This document shows positions 1-8,175 of a DNA stretch of 64,000 bases, piece by piece. Below the pieces are notes generated by a model. The model saw only the letters and a program-made list of their open reading frames with translations, did no database searches and was not told the origin of the DNA. Source of the DNA: Paraclostridium tenue (GTDB lineage Bacteria; Bacillota; Clostridia; Peptostreptococcales; Peptostreptococcaceae); NCBI RefSeq assembly GCF_039521565.1, contig NZ_BAAACP010000005.1, positions 1 to 64,000 of the forward strand, written 5' to 3'. The number at the start of each line of letters is the position of its first letter. Position 1 is the stretch's first letter. Position numbers and translations under genes: made by a program.

Positions 1-38
1 AAAAAATACTCATAAGTTATAACTTATGAGTATTTTTT
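1..38. terminator. intrinsic terminator at window edge
   Basis: A near-perfect hairpin (stem ATACTCATAAGTT) is flanked by A-run and T-run, so it can stop transcription in either direction. The gene it serves lies outside the window. Confidence 0.8.
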
Positions 39-293
39 ATACTCCTACACAAACTACCTAAATAGTAATCCTATTTGTAATACCAAGCAAACTAAAAATA
101 AGTTGCTTTTAATATAAGAATTTTTTAAAATTTTTCTTTATAGATTTCTATATTTTATAAGTACATTAAAAATATAATTGTTGGGGAATTTATGTGTAGT
201 TATTATATTTGATTTAAAATTTTATGTAAAAATTTGAAAACAATTAAAAAAATATGGTATTATAAATACATAAAGCAAAAGGAGATGAATATT

Positions 294-1454
294 ATGCTAG
301 ATTTTGAGTTTTATAACCCAACTAAAATCGTCTTTGGAAAAGATAAAATAGAAAAATTAAATGATCTTATTGATAAAGATGCTAGAGTATTAATTCTTTA
401 TGGTGGAGGAAGTATCAAAAAGTTTGGTACTTTAGATAAAGTAAAAGAAGCTTTAAAAGGTCGTGAAATATTTGAATTCCCGGGAATAGAACCAAATCCT
501 AAGTACGAAACATTAATGAAGGCAGTAGAAGTAGTAAAAAAAGAAAATATAAACTTTTTATTAGCTGTTGGTGGTGGATCTGTAATGGATGGAACAAAGT
601 TTGTAAACTTAGCAGCTAATTATGAAGGTGAAGATAAAACTGATTTATTAAAATATGGATTTACACCAGTACCAGTTTCAAAAGGGTTACCTATAGGAAC
701 TGTAGTTACTTTACCTGCAACAGGTTCAGAAATGAACGGAGGGTCAGTTATTAGCTACGATGGTGGAAAATTCTCAGTAAGAAGTCCATTATCATTCCCT
801 AAATTTTCAATACTAGATCCAACATTAACATATACATTACCAAAAACACAAGTTGCAAATGGTGTTGTTGATACTTTTATACATGTACTTGAACAATATG
901 CTACATATCCAGTAGATGCAAGATTCCAAGATAGAACAGCGGAAGGTATTTTAAAAACTTTAATAGAAATAGGAAGAAAAACTATAGATGATCCGACTGA
1001 TTACGATGCAAGAGCAAATCTTGTTTGGTGTGCAACTATGGGACTTAACGGACTTATAGCTGCTGGAGTACCACAAGATTGGACAACTCATAAAATAGGA
1101 CATGAATTAACTGCTATATATGGAATAGACCATGCTAAAACTTTAGCTACTATACTTCCAGCACTTTGGGAAGTTAGAAGAAAAGAAAAAGGAGCTAAGC
1201 TAGTTCAATATGCTGAACGTGTTTGGGACATAAAAGAAGGTAGCGATGACGAAAAAATTGACTTAGCTATAAGTAAAACTCGTGAATTCTTTGAAATTTT
1301 AGATATGCCAACTCATTTATCTAAATATGGACTTACAAAAGATGATGTAGATACTGTAGTAGATTCACTAGAGCGTCATGGTATGACTAATTTATCAGAA
1401 ACTGGTGATTTAGGATTAGATATAAGTCGTAAAGTAATTGAAAAAGCATTATAA
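294..1454 (+). CDS. iron-containing alcohol dehydrogenase (YqhD/butanol dehydrogenase type)
   Basis: Cytoplasmic NAD(P)H-dependent reduction of aldehydes such as butyraldehyde to alcohols, by family (Fe-ADH). I chose ATG 294 (386 aa) because AAAAGGAG at 277-284 sits 9 nt before it; a longer reading from 234 adds 20 residues without a ribosome site. Visible: Rossmann-type N-terminus with YGGGS at 36-40 and GGGS at 93-96, then an all-helical metal domain. The four metal ligands are recognisable as D193, H197, H266 and H280, within one residue of the YqhD positions as I recall them. The gene is monocistronic, between two terminators. Substrate is inferred; bdhA or yqhD would both be reasonable names. 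Confidence 0.93.
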   Translation: MLDFEFYNPTKIVFGKDKIEKLNDLIDKDARVLILYGGGSIKKFGTLDKVKEALKGREIFEFPGIEPNPKYETLMKAVEVVKKENINFLLAVGGGSVMDGTKFVNLAANYEGEDKTDLLKYGFTPVPVSKGLPIGTVVTLPATGSEMNGGSVISYDGGKFSVRSPLSFPKFSILDPTLTYTLPKTQVANGVVDTFIHVLEQYATYPVDARFQDRTAEGILKTLIEIGRKTIDDPTDYDARANLVWCATMGLNGLIAAGVPQDWTTHKIGHELTAIYGIDHAKTLATILPALWEVRRKEKGAKLVQYAERVWDIKEGSDDEKIDLAISKTREFFEILDMPTHLSKYGLTKDDVDTVVDSLERHGMTNLSETGDLGLDISRKVIEKAL

Positions 1455-1467
1455 TTAAATGTTAAAT

Positions 1468-1516
1468 AAAAAACTACCAATGTGTTAAGGTAAATAACAC
1501 ATTGGTAGTTTTTTAT
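1468..1516. terminator. bidirectional terminator
   Basis: Stem AAAACTACCAATGTGTT pairs with its complement before a T-run. It lies between two convergent genes (Fe-ADH and the zinc-finger protein) and serves both. Confidence 0.88.
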
Positions 1517-1523
1517 ATATTTA

Positions 1524-2807
1524 TTAATATCTTTTAATTGAATCTAATTTTTCAGCCCAAATTTCTTCTAATTTTTTTAAATCCTCTTTAAAAGATTCTT
1601 TGCTTTGAGCATCTTTTTTTTCTATTTCTTCTAAAACTTCAAATGTAAAGGAATTTGAACCAAACTCTTTCCAATCTTTACTCATTTTAGGGTGCATACT
1701 CATATCTGTTTTAACACTAAAGTCAAATCTATTTTTAGTACTTTTTAAATCTATATCGTTCATTAATAAATAATTACCACTCATTGTATTTGTTATTTTA
1801 TAAACTCCACCAGTAACAGGGCGTTCTTTATATTCCATAATAAATTCTTTTTTTCTTTTTTCTTTATCACTCATTTTTTCATCACCTACTTTATTATCAT
1901 TAGCTTTTTTATTTTTTAAAGCTTTTTTCTTATTTCTACTTTTAATAACATTAGAACAATTTCTACAAGAAGGAGTACAATATTTTTCTCTTTCACTTTT
2001 AGCTATAAAAGCACTTTTACAATATTCACATCTAGTTAATATATTATTTTCATTAGTTACTGCAAAAGCATATATAGTTTCTATAGTAGTTTTAAGTGAA
2101 TCAAACTCCCATTCAATAATTGGCTTATCTAATACTCCTATAGTTAATCCTATTTTTTCTGCTTTAAATTTACCAGCCATAATAGTAACAGCTTCTGTTA
2201 GATTGGCATTTTTGTATATAAGTAGTTGGTTAATATGTGTAGAAATATTTTTTGCAAAATCTAAAATCCAATCTACTTCTTCACAGTAAAATCTTGAAAA
2301 TACAAGGTCTAATATAAGTGGTCTTTTACCATAAAACTTAGGAGAATCTTCTAGTTTATGTACTGTTAAATGTTTACCTATTTTTCTAATATATAATTCT
2401 TCTTCTTCACAAAATGGTAAGAATAAATCAAGGTATTTATCTACGTCCATAATACCTTCTTTTTTTATACAGTTGTTTTCTACAAAAAGTACCTTTTCTT
2501 CACCTATTATATTTCTATTGTAAACACTAGAAGCTATTAAACCTAATAAACCATATTTTTTTGCAAATACTATTAATTTATTTTCAATAGTACTTTTTTC
2601 TATAGATTTATCTAATGCTAAATCACCTAATTTTATTAAGTCAAAAACTAATTCATTTGCATTATCAAAAGGATTATACATGGTAAAGTAAGAAGATTCA
2701 GTTGGGCAAATATATTTTTTTCCTTTTTCATTTTCTTTTATTTCGTAGTCGCTATACCTAATCCAATCTGCTTTAAATTGTCCAATTAAGTTAATATTTT
2801 TTTTCAT
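1524..2807 (-). CDS. zinc-finger protein with C-terminal GIY-YIG-like domain
   Basis: 427 aa, function unknown. Residues 1-255 match no family I recognise. Residues 260-281 carry a four-cysteine knuckle (C260-x2-C263, C277-x3-C281) followed by RNCSN and a Lys/Arg-rich stretch (289-320), resembling CGNR-type zinc fingers and suggesting nucleic-acid binding. Residues 330-395 look like a GIY-YIG fold: GVY at 334-336, a conserved Arg at 360, then a DWKEFG...FTFEVLEE segment as in clostridial GIY-YIG proteins. The second motif, normally YIG, reads YLL (346-348), so nuclease activity is doubtful. The ribosome site AAAAAAGGTGATG is good. It is monocistronic and faces away from the tRNA. Confidence 0.7.
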   Translation of the reverse strand: MKKNINLIGQFKADWIRYSDYEIKENEKGKKYICPTESSYFTMYNPFDNANELVFDLIKLGDLALDKSIEKSTIENKLIVFAKKYGLLGLIASSVYNRNIIGEEKVLFVENNCIKKEGIMDVDKYLDLFLPFCEEEELYIRKIGKHLTVHKLEDSPKFYGKRPLILDLVFSRFYCEEVDWILDFAKNISTHINQLLIYKNANLTEAVTIMAGKFKAEKIGLTIGVLDKPIIEWEFDSLKTTIETIYAFAVTNENNILTRCEYCKSAFIAKSEREKYCTPSCRNCSNVIKSRNKKKALKNKKANDNKVGDEKMSDKEKRKKEFIMEYKERPVTGGVYKITNTMSGNYLLMNDIDLKSTKNRFDFSVKTDMSMHPKMSKDWKEFGSNSFTFEVLEEIEKKDAQSKESFKEDLKKLEEIWAEKLDSIKRY

Positions 2808-2977
2808 TAATCATCACCTTTTTTGTTGTTAATATATTTAATAGATTTAACTATTAACATAATAAAGCTTTTTTTTTATACTGTCAAGTATGACTATAAT
2901 TTAAAATAGGAAAATTTTTCAATATTGTTGATATACTATAACCAGTGTGCTATCCTTATAAATAAGAAACATAACAT

Positions 2978-3053
<76 letters not shown>

Positions 3054-3055
3054 AT

Positions 3056-3098
3056 ATAAAAAAACTCTTATATCTTTTGATATAAGAGTTTTTTTATA
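3056..3098. terminator. bidirectional terminator after tRNA
   Basis: The stem AAACTCTTATATC pairs with GATATAAGAGTTT ahead of a T-run. It ends the tRNA transcript and, in reverse, the permease transcript whose stop codon is at 3094. Confidence 0.88.
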
Positions 3099-4467
3099 TA
3101 ATAAACATAGCAACTATAGTAGTAACAATTAAACCAGTTACAACAGGAATTAAATTTCTCTTTGCTAGTTCTATAGGGTCAACACCACATATAGCTGATG
3201 CAGAAATAACAGCCCATGGAACCAAACAACCTCCACCTGTCCATATAGCTCCAATTTGACCAAGAGCAGCTAAAGTTCCAACATTAACATCTATAGCACT
3301 ACCGAATACTGAAGCAGTAGAACCAGCTAAAGCCATTCCTGAAAATCCAGATCCATCTAAACCAGTTATACAACCTACTATAGTTTCAATACCACAAACA
3401 ATATATTTATTTAATGGAATAGCTTGAGATAAAGCAACACCTATATCAGATAACAAACCTTGTGAAGCTTTAGGAAGTACGTCTCCTAAAAGGTTTGTTA
3501 AAGGAACAACTTCACCCATATAGAAAAATGCACCTATTGGAATAATCACTGCAAATATTTTCATTCCAAATAAAAAGCCATCAGTTATATTTTCGCATAT
3601 TTTATCTAAACTATTTTTACCGTGGTTTATTATATTTATAATAATTAATAAAAATATAGCTGTTCCTCCAAGCAGTGCAGTTGCATCTGAACCTTTTAAA
3701 TCGAAAATTAACATAGCGATTATATCTAATGAAAATAAAGCTAATACTAAAAATGTAGTTATTTTCGCTTTGATGTTAAATGTTTTTATGTTTATTTCTT
3801 TACTTTTATTTATTTCATTTTTAAACAATCCTTTTTTTATATCTTTTTTTAGCATATAAAATGCTACACCTATGGTAACTATAGACATAACCCAAAATAA
3901 AATCATACCATTATTTATTACATCAGATACTTTTAAACCAGCAGCTCCAGCAGTTATACTAGGTGCACCTTGAATTATAAAATCAGTTGAAAGCGCAAAT
4001 CCATGACCAAATAAATTAAGAGCTATGGCAACACCAATATTAGGAAGGCCAGATCTTACAGCTATAGGTAAAAATATTGCACCAACTAAAGCTACTGCTG
4101 GGCTAGGCCAGAAAAACCAAGAAAGTATTGTCATAGATATACCAACTGTAAAAAATGCAGTCGTTTCATTTTTGATTACTTTTAAAAATGGTTTAACCAT
4201 ATACTCTATAGCATAATTATCTTCCAAGGATTTTGATAATGACACCATTATAGCAATTATCACTATAATAGGACCTAATTCACCTAAAGATATTATTAAA
4301 CCATCAAAAATAGCTCCAACTGATTTAGCTAAATTATTTGTGTAAAATAAAGCTAAACAAAATACACCAAGTATACAAGGTACGATTGTGTCTTTTTTCA
4401 TTATCATAGCAACTAATATTATTAATATAAAGATAATGTAAATGTAATGAGCTCCTGTTAATACCAT
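3094..4467 (-). CDS. multi-spanning permease, ion-transporter superfamily
   Basis: 457 aa with about 11-12 predicted membrane segments. It has two symmetric halves, each with a Gly/Ser/Pro-rich re-entrant-like stretch (FFWPSPAVALVGA and WTGGGCLVPWAVISASAICG). This layout fits secondary transporters of the GntP/DcuC/DctM/CitMHS group, which usually carry organic anions or drive ion antiport; I cannot name the substrate. Start ATG 4467 follows AAAAGGGGG. The MerR gene at 4649 is divergent, so the 180-bp gap holds both promoters and the regulator could affect this gene, though nothing shows that directly. Confidence 0.72.
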   Translation of the reverse strand: MVLTGAHYIYIIFILIILVAMIMKKDTIVPCILGVFCLALFYTNNLAKSVGAIFDGLIISLGELGPIIVIIAIMVSLSKSLEDNYAIEYMVKPFLKVIKNETTAFFTVGISMTILSWFFWPSPAVALVGAIFLPIAVRSGLPNIGVAIALNLFGHGFALSTDFIIQGAPSITAGAAGLKVSDVINNGMILFWVMSIVTIGVAFYMLKKDIKKGLFKNEINKSKEINIKTFNIKAKITTFLVLALFSLDIIAMLIFDLKGSDATALLGGTAIFLLIIINIINHGKNSLDKICENITDGFLFGMKIFAVIIPIGAFFYMGEVVPLTNLLGDVLPKASQGLLSDIGVALSQAIPLNKYIVCGIETIVGCITGLDGSGFSGMALAGSTASVFGSAIDVNVGTLAALGQIGAIWTGGGCLVPWAVISASAICGVDPIELAKRNLIPVVTGLIVTTIVAMFII

Positions 4468-4594
4468 TATGCTTATCCCCCTTTTAAGTGATAGTTAATT
4501 ATATGACCTATAACTTTTATTAGTTACATATAAAAAATTAAGCAAGTTGAAATCATAATTAGAAAATTATAAACTTATAATAGAAAATTTACTA

Positions 4595-4625
4595 TTGACC
4601 TTTACCTAACGTAATCCTTTATTAT
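4595..4625 (+). promoter_or_regulatory. MerR-type promoter with 19-bp spacer
   Basis: TTGACC (4595-4600) and TATTAT (4620-4625) are separated by exactly 19 bp. The spacer contains an inverted TTAC...GTAA (TTTACCTAACGTAAT). Long-spacer promoters with a dyad between -35 and -10 are the hallmark of MerR-activated promoters; this one is directly upstream of a MerR/TipA gene, so autoregulation is likely. Confidence 0.75.
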
Positions 4626-4648
4626 TAAATTGTCAGGAGGTAGTTGAA

Positions 4649-5407
4649 ATGGAGTATACAATAAAGAAATTATCAGAAATAGCAGGAGTTAGTGCACGAA
4701 CTCTTAGATATTATGATGAGATTAATTTGCTAAAACCATGTCGTATAAATTCATCAGGTTATCGTATATATGGCCAAAAAGAAGTAGACTTATTACAACA
4801 AATACTATTTTATAAGTCTATGGATATGAAACTAGAAGATATACGAGAATTAATTTCAAATCCAAACTTTGATATAAATAACGCACTTAAAGAGCATTAT
4901 AAAAAACTTATCTCTAGGCGTGATCAACTTAATAAGCTTATATTAACTGTTGAAAAAACATTAGCGTATAATAAAGGAGAAATAGATATGTCAAATAAAG
5001 AAAAGTTTGAAGGATTTAAAAAAGAAAAATTAGAAGAAAACGAAGCTAAATACGGAAAAGAAATAAGAGAAAAGTATGGTAAAGAAACTATTGAAAAATC
5101 AAATAAGAAGTTTTTAAATTTAAGCGAAGAAGAATTTTCAAATATGCAACAAATAGAAGAGGATATGTTTGAAGCTTTAGAAGAACTTATAAAAACTCAA
5201 GATTTAGAAAGTAATGTTGCTAAAAAAGTATATGAAAAGCATAAAGAGTGGTTATGTTATTCATGGCCGACATATTCTAATGAATCACATAAAGGATTAG
5301 CTCAAATGTATGTAGATGATGAAAGATTTAAAAAATATTACAATGATAAAAAAGGGACAAAAGCAGCACAGACTTTAAGAGATGCAATTTTTAAATATGC
5401 AAAATAA
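4649..5407 (+). CDS. MerR family regulator with TipAS drug-binding domain
   Basis: 252 aa. Residues 1-70 are a classic MerR winged helix (KLSEIAGVSARTLRYYDEI...GYRIYGQKEVDLLQQI). Residues 75-115 form the dimer coiled coil. Residues 120-250 match the TipAS antibiotic-sensing domain, with the WPTYS and GLAQMYVDDERF segments typical of the family. By family it bends and activates long-spacer promoters on binding drugs such as thiopeptides; like TipA, an internal start (ATG 4990, after AAAGGAGAA) could yield a free TipAS domain. Ribosome site CAGGAGGTAG lies 8 nt before ATG 4649. Its own 19-bp-spacer promoter precedes it. Confidence 0.9.
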   Translation: MEYTIKKLSEIAGVSARTLRYYDEINLLKPCRINSSGYRIYGQKEVDLLQQILFYKSMDMKLEDIRELISNPNFDINNALKEHYKKLISRRDQLNKLILTVEKTLAYNKGEIDMSNKEKFEGFKKEKLEENEAKYGKEIREKYGKETIEKSNKKFLNLSEEEFSNMQQIEEDMFEALEELIKTQDLESNVAKKVYEKHKEWLCYSWPTYSNESHKGLAQMYVDDERFKKYYNDKKGTKAAQTLRDAIFKYAK

Positions 5408-5418
5408 AATATCAATAT

Positions 5419-5453
5419 AAAAACCATATCTTAAGAGATATGGTTTTATTTAA
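5419..5453 (+). terminator. terminator of MerR gene
   Basis: Hairpin AAACCATATCTT / AAGAGATATGGTTTT followed by T-rich sequence. Confidence 0.8.
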
Positions 5454-5509
5454 TAAAATAAAAATGTTATAATATATTAAATATTATTTAAATTGGGGGA
5501 GAGCATTAA

Positions 5510-5932
5510 ATGATAAGAAAGTTAGAAAACAAAGATATAAATATAATAATGGATATTTGGCTAAAAAGTACTATAAAAGCTCATAATTTTATAGATGAAA
5601 ATTACTGGAGAAAAAATTATAACAATGTTAAAAATATTTATATTCCTATATCAGATACTTTTGTATATGAAGATAATGGTAGTATAAAAGGATTTATATC
5701 TATTATAAATAATGATTTTATAGGTGCATTATTTGTTGATGTCAATAATCAAGGAATGGGAATAGGAAGTAAATTAATAGATCATGTAATTAATATTTAT
5801 GATAATTTGAGTTTATCAGTATATAAAGATAATGAAAATGCATTTAATTTTTATAAAAACAAAAACTTTAAAATTTTAAGTGAAGAGATAAATAAAGAAA
5901 CAAAATTTTTAGAATATGTTATGAAGTATTAA
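5510..5932 (+). CDS. GNAT N-acetyltransferase (YjaB-like)
   Basis: 140 aa GCN5-related acetyltransferase, transferring acetyl from acetyl-CoA to an unknown amine. N-terminal RKLENKDINIIMDIWLKS resembles YjaB/YhbS members. The acetyl-CoA loop is NNQGMGIGSKLIDHV (about residues 82-96, Q/R-x-x-G-x-G). Motif B follows as LSVYKDNENAFNFYKNKNF, with the N...FY signature. GGGGGAGAG lies just before ATG 5510. It is monocistronic, directly after the MerR terminator. Confidence 0.88.
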   Translation: MIRKLENKDINIIMDIWLKSTIKAHNFIDENYWRKNYNNVKNIYIPISDTFVYEDNGSIKGFISIINNDFIGALFVDVNNQGMGIGSKLIDHVINIYDNLSLSVYKDNENAFNFYKNKNFKILSEEINKETKFLEYVMKY

Positions 5933-6008
5933 ATTTTTTATCTTTAAAAAAATCCTAGTAGAGTTAAAATGGAAATGATTATAAATATAAACTAGAAAAG
6001 ACAATATA

Positions 6009-6090
6009 AAAATAAAGCATTTTTGACGAAATTTTATGCAAAATAAAGCATTTACTTGAAACCTGATAAAAAAATATATATTATTATAAT
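6009..6090 (+). promoter_or_regulatory. direct repeats and promoter of orphan kinase
   Basis: AAAATAAAGCATTT occurs exactly at 6009-6022 and again at 6040-6053, 31 bp apart (three helical turns). It is followed by TTGAAA (6056-6061), a 17-bp gap and TATTAT (6079-6084). This arrangement, repeats abutting the -35, fits an activator or response-regulator site; the binding protein is unknown. Confidence 0.5.
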
Positions 6091-6119
6091 GATGGATATT
6101 TTTTGTATAGGGGGCAAAA

Positions 6120-7997
6120 ATGAATCAGATATATAGGGAAATGATAGAAAATAGCCCTATGGGCTATATGCATATGAAAGTAATAAATGATAATAGAGGT
6201 AGATATATAGGAATAGCTGTTAAAGGTTTTAATAAGTCATATAAAAATTTTTTTGGAAGCTATGATGAAAATATAATCAATAAATACATATTAAATTGTA
6301 TGCCAATACAAGAGAAACTAGAATGGGAAAAAATATTTGCAGAAGCAAATGAAAGTAAAAAATATACAAAAGAAATATATGTAGAAAAGATAAATACATA
6401 TTTTAACATAGATATTTATCGAGTTAAAGATTATGAATTTCATATAATGTTTAATAAAATTAGAAATAAGTATCTTAAATTACCTTTATTATTAAAAAAA
6501 TCACCATATATGACTTGGATTAAAGATAGACATGGTGTATATATAGATGTGAATGATAAGTTTTTGGAATTTTTTGATAAAATGTATGATGAAGTAATAG
6601 GAAAAACTGATTATGATATAATGTCTAAAGACTTTGCAATAGAGTTTACTATTCAGGATAACGATGTTATTAAAAATAATAAAATGAATACATATGAAGA
6701 TTTTATAAAGTCAAATTTTAATAAAATTGGATATTTTCAAACTGTTAAATGGCCATTTACTGAAGATAATAATATAATTTTAGGTACAATAGGTATGTCT
6801 ATAGAAATAACTAAAAAAGTTGAATTATTTAAAAATATAGAAAAAAATGAGAAAATATTTTTAGAAATTGCTAATAACATAGAAGATGCTATTATTATAA
6901 TTGATGAAGAAAAGATTCAATATATAAGTCCTTCTTTTGAAAAAGTATTTGGATCTCAATTAGGAGAATCATATAATGATATAGAAAAATGGTGTAAAAA
7001 TGGAAATCAAATTGAATTTGAAACAAGGCCTAAAAGCTATGAATTTAAAGAGAGTTATAGCTTTACATTTAAAATAAAAAGAAAAGGGAAAGAAGAACAA
7101 TGGATATTTGCTAAATTCGTACCTTTATTAGATAAAAATCGTAATGTAGTGAAAAAAATAGGCATACTAAGTGATATTACCCAAAATAAGAAGGTAGAAT
7201 TAGAGTTAGAAAAATTAAGAATGGATTTTTTTGCTAATTTATCTCATGAACTTAGAACACCTATAAATGTGATAGCAAGCTCACTTCAAGTTCTTTATTT
7301 AAGAATGGAAAAATTAGATGATGAAAATTTTGAATATTTTAAAAAATACTTAAAAATAGTTGGTCAAAATACAAATCGTTTATTAAAATTAGTAAATAAC
7401 TTAATTGATACTACAAGGTTAGATGCGGGTTGCTTTGCTTATGCACCTAAAAATAATGACATTATAAGTTGTATTGAAAATATATGTTTATCTGTTTCTG
7501 AATTTGTAGAGTCTAATAAATTAAGTATAATATTTGATACAAATGTAGAAGAAAAGATAATTAGTTTTGATCAAGATAATATGGAAAGAATTATATTAAA
7601 TTTAATATCTAATGCTATAAAATTTAACAATCCAGGTGGAAAAATAGAAGTAACTGTAAATTGCAATGATAATATAAAAATAAGTGTTAAAGATAGTGGG
7701 ATAGGTATACCTAAAGAAAGTTTAGAAAATATATTTAAAAGATTTGAACAAGTAAAAGATAAACTAAAAAGGGAAAAAGAAGGTAGTGGAATAGGACTTA
7801 CATTAGTTAAGTCTTTAGTTGAAATGCATGGAGGAAGTATACATGTAAACAGTGTATTAGGAGAAGGTAGTGAATTTATAGTTACTTTACCAGATTATTT
7901 AGTTGAAGAAGAAGATTTAAATTCATGTGAATCTCCTAAGTTTTTAAGTAAGGTAAATATGATGAATGTAGAATTTTCAGATATTTATACATTATAA
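6120..7997 (+). CDS. cytoplasmic PAS-domain sensor histidine kinase, orphan
   Basis: 625 aa with no membrane segment. From the N-terminus: a PAS-like region (about 1-120), a second PAS (125-240, KSPYMTWIKDRHGVYIDVNDKF...GKTDYD), a third PAS/PAC (245-355, ending KKIGILSDITQNKK), HisKA with phospho-acceptor H376 in FFANLSHELRTP, and HATPase_c with N box (NLISNAIKFN), DSGIGI and GSGIGL glycine boxes. It autophosphorylates and should pass phosphate to a response regulator, but none is adjacent. The multiple PAS domains suggest an intracellular redox, ligand or metabolic cue. GGGGGC lies just upstream of ATG 6120. It is monocistronic. Confidence 0.92.
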   Translation: MNQIYREMIENSPMGYMHMKVINDNRGRYIGIAVKGFNKSYKNFFGSYDENIINKYILNCMPIQEKLEWEKIFAEANESKKYTKEIYVEKINTYFNIDIYRVKDYEFHIMFNKIRNKYLKLPLLLKKSPYMTWIKDRHGVYIDVNDKFLEFFDKMYDEVIGKTDYDIMSKDFAIEFTIQDNDVIKNNKMNTYEDFIKSNFNKIGYFQTVKWPFTEDNNIILGTIGMSIEITKKVELFKNIEKNEKIFLEIANNIEDAIIIIDEEKIQYISPSFEKVFGSQLGESYNDIEKWCKNGNQIEFETRPKSYEFKESYSFTFKIKRKGKEEQWIFAKFVPLLDKNRNVVKKIGILSDITQNKKVELELEKLRMDFFANLSHELRTPINVIASSLQVLYLRMEKLDDENFEYFKKYLKIVGQNTNRLLKLVNNLIDTTRLDAGCFAYAPKNNDIISCIENICLSVSEFVESNKLSIIFDTNVEEKIISFDQDNMERIILNLISNAIKFNNPGGKIEVTVNCNDNIKISVKDSGIGIPKESLENIFKRFEQVKDKLKREKEGSGIGLTLVKSLVEMHGGSIHVNSVLGEGSEFIVTLPDYLVEEEDLNSCESPKFLSKVNMMNVEFSDIYTL

Positions 7998-8013
7998 TTA
8001 TAAAATTAAAATA

Positions 8014-8048
8014 TAAAAAAGACAGGTTATTAATAGCCTGTCTTTTTA
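8014..8048 (+). terminator. terminator of histidine kinase
   Basis: Stem AAAAAGACAGGTTATT / AATAGCCTGTCTTTTT. Confidence 0.88.
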
Positions 8049-8175
8049 TTTTAAAATACTAAATATTCAGAACTGAAACACATTATATTAAATATTAAAT
8101 TATATGTAAAAAAATGTTATAATGTATACATTGATGCTTAGATTTCTAACGAATGTCGCAAAAATGGAGGTAATT

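Noticed and set aside
234..293. Upstream extension of the alcohol dehydrogenase
   Set aside because: No ribosome site before 234 and a very good one before 294. The same reasoning removed extensions at 8122, 10271, 15476, 20620 (minus), 47437 and 53214.
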